64,000 nucleotides of DNA. It comes from Leptolyngbya sp. FACHB-8. Its GTDB lineage: Bacteria > Cyanobacteriota > Cyanobacteriia > Elainellales > Elainellaceae. The position numbers and the translations under genes are program-made. The stretch covers positions 108,477 to 172,476 of the forward strand of contig NZ_JACJOO010000057.1 of the NCBI RefSeq assembly GCF_014695575.1, given 5' to 3'. The notes under the pieces were generated by a model. That model saw only the letters and a program-made list of their open reading frames with translations, was not told the DNA's origin and made no database searches. Shown one piece after another: positions 60,084 through 64,000 of this stretch. Each line of letters starts with the position of its first letter. Positions within the stretch are counted from its first letter, which is position 1.

Positions 60084-60148
60084 AACCCGTCATTCTTTTT
60101 GTGGGAGTGGCGACTTCGCCGCCACTCCCACAAAAAGAATGACGGGTT
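60084..60148. repeat. Family I palindrome, copy 2, 29-bp perfect stem
   Basis: 60084-60112 pairs exactly with 60120-60148 (AACCCGTCATTCTTTTTGTG...). Compared with 53410, C-G becomes T-A and A-T in the arms while pairing is preserved. Confidence 0.9.
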
Positions 60149-60186
60149 GTGTTGTTTGTAATCCTTAGCAACAGACCTTCTGTGTG

Positions 60187-60217
60187 AATCGTTGCATAGC
60201 GAAGCTATGCAACGATT
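60187..60217. repeat. Perfect 14-bp-stem palindrome, GAA loop
   Basis: AATCGTTGCATAGC / GCTATGCAACGATT, apex TAGC-GAA-GCTA. Between convergent argC and the YihY gene. Confidence 0.85.
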
Positions 60218-60328
60218 TACGCCCTTAAAAACTGATTCATGCAGAAGCTTGAACCGGAAGTGCCAGATACCTGAGCTTTAACCATCCTGACTGAGTCTCT
60301 GATTCATCCAAAATACTAAGCTGCATCG

Positions 60329-61243
60329 TTAACGCTTTAAAGGGGTTTTACTCTCCTTGGAGGGCTCACCCGCCCGCTTTTTCATCATGGCTTCTCCTAC
60401 GACGACGTTTAACTGATCGCCCAACAGCAAGGCCAGAGACGACAGATAGAGCCACAGCAATAGCACGATGACCGCCCCGATCGCCCCGTAGGCCCGGTTG
60501 TAATTCCCAAAACTCTCCACATAAAGCCGAAATAGATTTGACAGCATAGCCCACAGACCAGCGGCTATCATCGCACCCGGCATAATGGGTTGTCCTGGGT
60601 TCCAATGGCTTGGCCCAAACCGATAGATGAACCCAAAAGTGAGAGACATCACTACCAGCACCACCGGTAGGCTAGACAGCTCAGCAGCCCATAGAATCCA
60701 GGCATCAAAGGGACCGCTATAGCCCACCACCCGCCGCAGAAGCAGATTGCTCACAAAGACCAGATAGACGGCCAGTGTGACAAGAAGCAGAGCCCCAATC
60801 GTGAGTAAAAACGAGAGAAAACGCGATCGCCAATAAGGACGAACACGGGATTGCGGAATCTCATGGATCTGATCTAACGCAACCATCGCTGCACTCAGTG
60901 CCCCGGATGTGGCCCAGAAGGCAATGATGAAGCTAATCGAAAACAAGCCTGTATCCCGGCGGGTAGCAATATCGTTGGCAAAATCTTCAATCAGCACCAT
61001 GGCTTCGCTGGGTACGACATCTTGCAACTGTCTCACTAAATTTTGCAGCGTTAACTGCAACGGAGCCACTAACCCAACCGCTGACAACACTGTTAAGATG
61101 CCCGGAAATAAACCCAGGATCAGACTGTAGGCCATTTCCGCAGCCAAACCCGGCAACCGTTGTTGAAGCGATCGCTGGATCAACGTGCGTACTGTCCTTC
61201 GATTAAGATGTCTCCAAAACTGAAAGAATCTGGGCCGTTCCAT
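60329..61243 (-). CDS. YihY/BrkB-family inner-membrane protein
   Basis: 304 residues from the ATG at 61241-61243 (MERPRFFQFWRHLNRRTV), which matches the usual start of the family; a GTG at 61339 would add 32 residues and overlap the upstream stop in a GTGA. RLPGLAAEMAYSLILGLFPGILTVLSAVGL begins the membrane part, with about six segments. PGQPIMPGAMIAAGLWAMLSNLFRLYVESFGNYNRAYGAIGAVIVLLLWLYLSSL (read in parts: YNRAYGAIGAVIVLLLWLYL) is diagnostic of the family. The old name 'ribonuclease BN' is not supported for this group. The function is not established. Confidence 0.85.
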   Translation of the reverse strand: MERPRFFQFWRHLNRRTVRTLIQRSLQQRLPGLAAEMAYSLILGLFPGILTVLSAVGLVAPLQLTLQNLVRQLQDVVPSEAMVLIEDFANDIATRRDTGLFSISFIIAFWATSGALSAAMVALDQIHEIPQSRVRPYWRSRFLSFLLTIGALLLVTLAVYLVFVSNLLLRRVVGYSGPFDAWILWAAELSSLPVVLVVMSLTFGFIYRFGPSHWNPGQPIMPGAMIAAGLWAMLSNLFRLYVESFGNYNRAYGAIGAVIVLLLWLYLSSLALLLGDQLNVVVGEAMMKKRAGEPSKESKTPLKR

Positions 61244-61335
61244 TGAAGTCAGCACGCCATACCGGGCAGTGGGTTTGTAGGATTTCGATACAGCTATCCT
61301 CATTGACACTAACGCTGTCTTTGATCCCCGACATC

Positions 61336-61626
61336 TCACTCGGGTAGATGTTTAGAGCCACTACGAGCTAACCGCATAGACTCTGTTTCATGGTGGCTTT
61401 GGGCAGGAACATGTTGTGTGGCAGCGGCCAACCCAAAGATGGACATTTTGCCGTAGATCGTTTCGTAAAGGACACCATCAATGTCGTAATGGGGGAATAA
61501 GCGGAAAAATTTCTTACCCCCTAAAAATCCCTTTTCGGGATGCTCGCGCAGGGTGCGCAACATCGGTCCCATGGCTTGAGCAACCGGCATCCATTCCGAG
61601 AAGGCAGTGAGCTGGTTCACTCGCAT
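61336..61626 (-). CDS. Small protein of unknown function, possibly coupled to the YihY gene
   Basis: 96 residues, beginning MRVNQLTAFSEWMPVAQAM. GKKFFRLFPHYDIDGVLYETIYGKMSIFGLAAA has composition and spacing that look coding, and I do not recognise the family. Its TGA (61336-61338) overlaps a GTG (61337-61339) in the downstream frame, which would permit translational coupling if that start is used. No good ribosome-binding site precedes the ATG at 61624-61626. The C-terminus (HHETESMRLARSGSKHLPE) is polar and could be beyond the true domain. A long palindrome lies just upstream. Confidence 0.5.
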   Translation of the reverse strand: MRVNQLTAFSEWMPVAQAMGPMLRTLREHPEKGFLGGKKFFRLFPHYDIDGVLYETIYGKMSIFGLAAATQHVPAQSHHETESMRLARSGSKHLPE

Positions 61627-61650
61627 CCCAATTAGGAGATTTCCAGTAAT

Positions 61651-61718
61651 GAAATTACCCCCAGATGTTGGTGCTTTGCCCGCGAAGCGGGCAAAGCACC
61701 AACATTCTGGGTAAATTC
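61651..61718. repeat. Palindrome, about 18-bp perfect core with extended arms
   Basis: TGTTGGTGCTTTGCCCGC (61666-61683) pairs with its complement (61687-61704) around a GAA loop. Arms extend outward with one bulge (GAAATTACCC... / ...GGGTAAATTC). Confidence 0.87.
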
Positions 61719-62002
61719 TTATGCAGAAACCTCCTTAGAAAAACGACAAAAGACCGATCGATCTGCGCTGTAAACCGTCCGGGTATTACGGATTTCATCG
61801 ATTATTCCTTCTGGGAAAAGCCTGGATAGTCTGAATAGCTGCTGTATTAGGGTTAAACCGGATTGAAGCGAACCCTACAAGCCCCCCTGCGGAGCAAGCT
61901 AAATGAAATAGATAAGTTGTATATTCAAGAAAGTAACTATTCACTTAATTGAATATATGGACAGCTTGTACTCAATAAAGTGACTATGTCAAGTGAGAGC
62001 CT
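61719..62002. other. Leader region of the PadR gene
   Basis: About 285 bp; contains TATTCACTTAATTGAATA (about 61937-61954), an A/T-rich inverted repeat that could be an operator for the PadR-family regulator just downstream. This is a guess from position. Confidence 0.4.
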
Positions 62003-62560
62003 ATGGCCTTAGTTCATGCAATTCTGGCAGTGCTACTGGAGGAACCCTGCAGTGGTTATGACTTGCGGAAGCGTTTTGAAGGCTCTGTAGGTTTTTTCTG
62101 GAAAGCTAGCTTTCAGCAGATTTACCGTGAACTGACCAAGCTGGAGGAACAGGGCTTGCTGCATGCCCAAGAAGTTCAACAGGAAAGCCGCCCTGATAAA
62201 AAGATTTATTCTGTGACTGAATCAGGGCAGCAGTTTCTGCGGGAGTGGATTGCGCAGCCTGCAGAAATGGGGCCGATTAAAGATGATCTACTCGTCAAAT
62301 TATTTGCGGGGGCTTTAGTTTCTAGAGAAACTATCCGCGCAGAACTCGAACATCACCGACAGCAGCATCAGGAGAGGCTCGCGACCTATCGAGCCATTGA
62401 GCAAAATTATTTTCAGGATATTGAGGAGGCTTCGAGCGAGCATCAATTCCAATACCTCACCCTGCGCTACGGCATTCGCTCTGAAATCGAGTGGCTTAAC
62501 TGGTGCGATGAAGTTCTGCAATTCTTAGACACCCATCTCAGTAGCGGACAAAACCTCTAA
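62003..62560 (+). CDS. PadR-family transcriptional regulator
   Basis: 185 residues. The N-terminal winged helix-turn-helix (about 1-85) has ALVHAILAVLLEEPCSGYDLRKRFEGSVGFFWKASFQQIYRELTKLEEQGLL in sequence, typical of PadR/Vir-type regulators (GYDL and IYREL landmarks). The C-terminal helical dimerisation domain (about 95-175) matches the PadR_C type (subfamily s1). PadR proteins often regulate multidrug or phenolic-acid genes; no such target is adjacent, so it likely controls itself and distant genes (inference). An A/T inverted repeat upstream is a candidate operator. Confidence 0.9.
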   Translation: MALVHAILAVLLEEPCSGYDLRKRFEGSVGFFWKASFQQIYRELTKLEEQGLLHAQEVQQESRPDKKIYSVTESGQQFLREWIAQPAEMGPIKDDLLVKLFAGALVSRETIRAELEHHRQQHQERLATYRAIEQNYFQDIEEASSEHQFQYLTLRYGIRSEIEWLNWCDEVLQFLDTHLSSGQNL

Positions 62561-62564
62561 ACCC

Positions 62565-62604
62565 GATTTTTTGTTGTGGAGGCTTTGCCCCATAACAAAA
62601 AATC
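62565..62604 (+). terminator. Stem-loop after the PadR gene
   Basis: GATTTTTTGTTGTGG pairs imperfectly with CCATAACAAAAAATC 5 bp after the stop. Its T-run is on the 5' side, so although its position suits a terminator, the polarity does not. Confidence 0.45.
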
Positions 62605-62631
62605 AGGCTAATACTGCATGCCGGACATCAA

Positions 62632-62739
62632 CCTATGTTGGGTAGTGTGATAACAAGTAAGGTTAAATACCATGATAAAAAGTGGTATTTAACCCGACAT
62701 GATATGAGATGCCAAGTACCCCACACTACCTAACATAGG
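62632..62739. repeat. Family H-like element with a family C element nested inside
   Basis: 18-bp terminal repeats CCTATGTTGGGTAGTGTG (62632-62649) and CACACTACCTAACATAGG (62722-62739, one G-T pair). Between them lie TAACAAGTAAGGTTAAAT and the hairpin GGTTAAATACCA / TGGTATTTAACC (62661-62694), a family C copy. AGCCGCCGAGTGCTAG after it parallels the flank of the palindrome at 1264. Confidence 0.8.
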
Positions 62740-62764
62740 TATTAAGCCGCCGAGTGCTAGTGTT

Positions 62765-63826
62765 TCATGCCCTCTTGTTCAGCAAGCTGACCAATGCTTC
62801 CATCAGTATTTGGTTTTGCTCATCTGTACCGACAGAAATACGAAGCTTATTCTCTAATCCATGTTGTTTGAAGTAGCGAACTAGGATCCCTCGTTCTTTC
62901 AAGCCGGTGTAGAGGAATTCTGCATTTCCGTCTAAAGGAGTTGCCAAAACAAAGTTTCCTTGCGACTCCAACACCGTAAATCCTAAATTCTTCAAGTCTG
63001 CTGTTAACGTTGTTCGCGACACTTTCACTTTGTCTGCACAAGCATTTTTATAAGCTTGATCTCGCATCGCAGCAGCACCCAACATGATGGCGATCGCATC
63101 AATGTTGTAGCTATCCTTCACTTTGAATAATCCACTTAAAAGTTGAGGGTTTGCCACACCAAAGCCCATTCGCAAACCTGCTAGCGAGTAACCTTTGGAT
63201 AAGGTGCGTAAGACAATAACGTTGTCAAATTCCTGAACTAAGGGCAATGCTGAAGATTCTGCAAAATCGACGTATGCCTCATCAACTACAAGAACACCGG
63301 ATACCCCTTGGGCTAATTCCCGTAGATCATTCAACGGTACGGTGTGACCGGAAGGGCTATTGGGAGATGCGATGAAGGTAATCGCTCCCTTGGCTGCAAT
63401 TAGTTCTTGAATGGGTAATTGGAAGTTATCCGCGTAGGGAACTTCAACCACTTCCGCAGGCTGCATGGCTGACAACGTTTTGTAGAGCACGTAGGTCGGC
63501 ATGGGGTATACGACTTTGCGATCGCTCCCTTCTGCACAGGCCCGCACCAACAGATTCAGCACGTCATCACTACCGTTGCCCACAATAATCCAATCGGCGG
63601 GTACTCCCAGAGCATCACTGATCGCCTGACAAAAGTCTCTTGCGTAAGGGTCGGGGTAACGTCTTAGATACTCGCTATCTAAGTCGCGTAATACTTCCAT
63701 CACCTTTGGAGAGGGTGGATAGGGATTTTCATTGGTGTTGAGTTTAATAATTTTCGTTCCCGGCTTGGGTTGTTCGCCCGGAACGTAGCCAGCCATGTTG
63801 TCAATAGCAGGACGAAAGTAGCTCAT
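62765..63826 (-). CDS. hisC: Histidinol-phosphate aminotransferase
   Basis: 353 residues from the ATG at 63824-63826 (MSYFRPAIDNMAGYVPGEQP); a further upstream start is open but less natural. PLP-dependent class I/II fold: NTNENPYPPSP, NGSDDVLNLL, SPNSPSGHTV (Asn contacting PLP), VVDEAYVDFA (Asp) and Lys211 in TLSKGYSLAGLRMGF (Schiff base). ENKLRISVGTDEQN provides the Arg that binds the substrate carboxylate/phosphate. It converts imidazole-acetol phosphate to histidinol phosphate in histidine synthesis. No other his gene is nearby, as is usual in cyanobacteria. Confidence 0.93.
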   Translation of the reverse strand: MSYFRPAIDNMAGYVPGEQPKPGTKIIKLNTNENPYPPSPKVMEVLRDLDSEYLRRYPDPYARDFCQAISDALGVPADWIIVGNGSDDVLNLLVRACAEGSDRKVVYPMPTYVLYKTLSAMQPAEVVEVPYADNFQLPIQELIAAKGAITFIASPNSPSGHTVPLNDLRELAQGVSGVLVVDEAYVDFAESSALPLVQEFDNVIVLRTLSKGYSLAGLRMGFGVANPQLLSGLFKVKDSYNIDAIAIMLGAAAMRDQAYKNACADKVKVSRTTLTADLKNLGFTVLESQGNFVLATPLDGNAEFLYTGLKERGILVRYFKQHGLENKLRISVGTDEQNQILMEALVSLLNKRA

Positions 63827-63953
63827 AATGAATCGCAAGAATTCCTGTCAGATGTGTGTGTTGTCTGATTACCCGATTGTTCGCACCAACAACCTAATTA
63901 TTTTAGACGCATAAGCTAACCTTGTTAGTTCATGCCAAATCAATATAAAGCTG

Positions 63954-64000
63954 CGCAGAATGGTGTGTGGGACGCGTAGCGTCCCACACACCATTCTGCG
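63954..64000. repeat. Perfect 20-bp-stem palindrome at the window edge
   Basis: 63954-63973 pairs with 63981-64000; the loop GCGTAGC pairs further (GC/GC) to leave GTA. The stem may continue beyond the window. Confidence 0.9.

Noticed and set aside
1264..64000. Reading the hairpins as a CRISPR array or as ordinary intrinsic terminators
   Set aside because: There are no equal-length spacers between direct repeats. Most hairpins lack a 3' T-run, have T's in the 5' arm, and occur in divergent promoter gaps. A few with correct polarity (4328) or suitable position (47284, 54242) are listed as terminators.
1..64000. tRNA or rRNA genes
   Set aside because: No T-arm (GGTTCRANYCC) set in cloverleaf spacing and no rRNA signature was found by eye. 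A tRNAscan-SE run would settle this.

Overview
The window is a stretch of cyanobacterial chromosome. The HIP1 octamer GCGATCGC recurs throughout, and several genes have typically cyanobacterial forms: a PyrF-PyrE fusion, the cyanobacterial type of glutamate-cysteine ligase (GshA), RibBA with a long C-terminal extension, HemL of the C5 tetrapyrrole route, an SLH-domain envelope protein, and PAS/GAF histidine kinases. Intergenic regions are long and there is no phage, insertion sequence with a transposase, CRISPR array, rRNA or recognisable tRNA. A Leptolyngbya-like or other non-marine cyanobacterium is plausible, but the genus cannot be fixed from sequence alone.

Layout. 0-5 kb: the end of a HEPN-domain gene, small secreted or lipoprotein genes, pyrFE, and a low-temperature-induced-type protein. 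5-10.3 kb: a trypsin-like protease and a 1004-residue DUF4347/LRR/RTX exoprotein. 10.7-14.8 kb: an RlmL-type rRNA methyltransferase, a FAD dehydrogenase and an MBL-fold hydrolase. 15.8-19.2 kb: a signalling island (degenerate receiver, Crp/Fnr regulator, stand-alone CheB and CheR). 19.6-22.4 kb: DUF2993 plus glycosyltransferase, and an SDR. 22.9-30.6 kb: an FKBP, then a nucleoside deaminase, a complete BMP-type nucleoside ABC transporter (binding protein, double ATPase, two permeases) and a Rieske oxygenase. 30.9-38.9 kb: a sensor kinase, a FAD oxidoreductase, a carboxyl-terminal protease and a second RTX protein. 39-47.3 kb: hemL, nanE, a PAS-GGDEF-EAL protein, TetR, DUF2993 and gshA. 48-52.7 kb: a large hybrid-sensor-like kinase and an SLH protein. 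54-64 kb: class II aldolase, a saccharopine-dehydrogenase-like protein, ribBA, argC, a YihY-family membrane protein, PadR and hisC.

The most striking feature is not a gene. Roughly fifty long, mostly perfect palindromes (stems of about 13-36 bp, loops usually 3-9 nt) sit in almost every intergenic interval. Many share a tiny apex of the form GC-GAA-GC or its complement. Several fall into recurring families (called A-K here) bounded by short terminal inverted repeats, such as TAACCTCAGTTCGGG in family A and GGGTGCATCCCACTTTTG in family B, and some are nested in one another. Copies of one family differ at paired positions so that the stem is kept. Most carry T-runs in the 5' arm and A-runs in the 3' arm, the opposite of an intrinsic terminator. 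No transposase or REP-associated tyrosine transposase is in the window, so they would be non-autonomous, mobilised in trans. I regard this as the likeliest candidate for a poorly described system.

A second point of interest is a pair of 16-bp inverted repeats (TGTACG-N5-GTACA, each containing GTA-N8-TAC) between the divergent crp-like and cheB genes. They are spaced about three helical turns apart and look like operators for an NtcA/Crp-type regulator.
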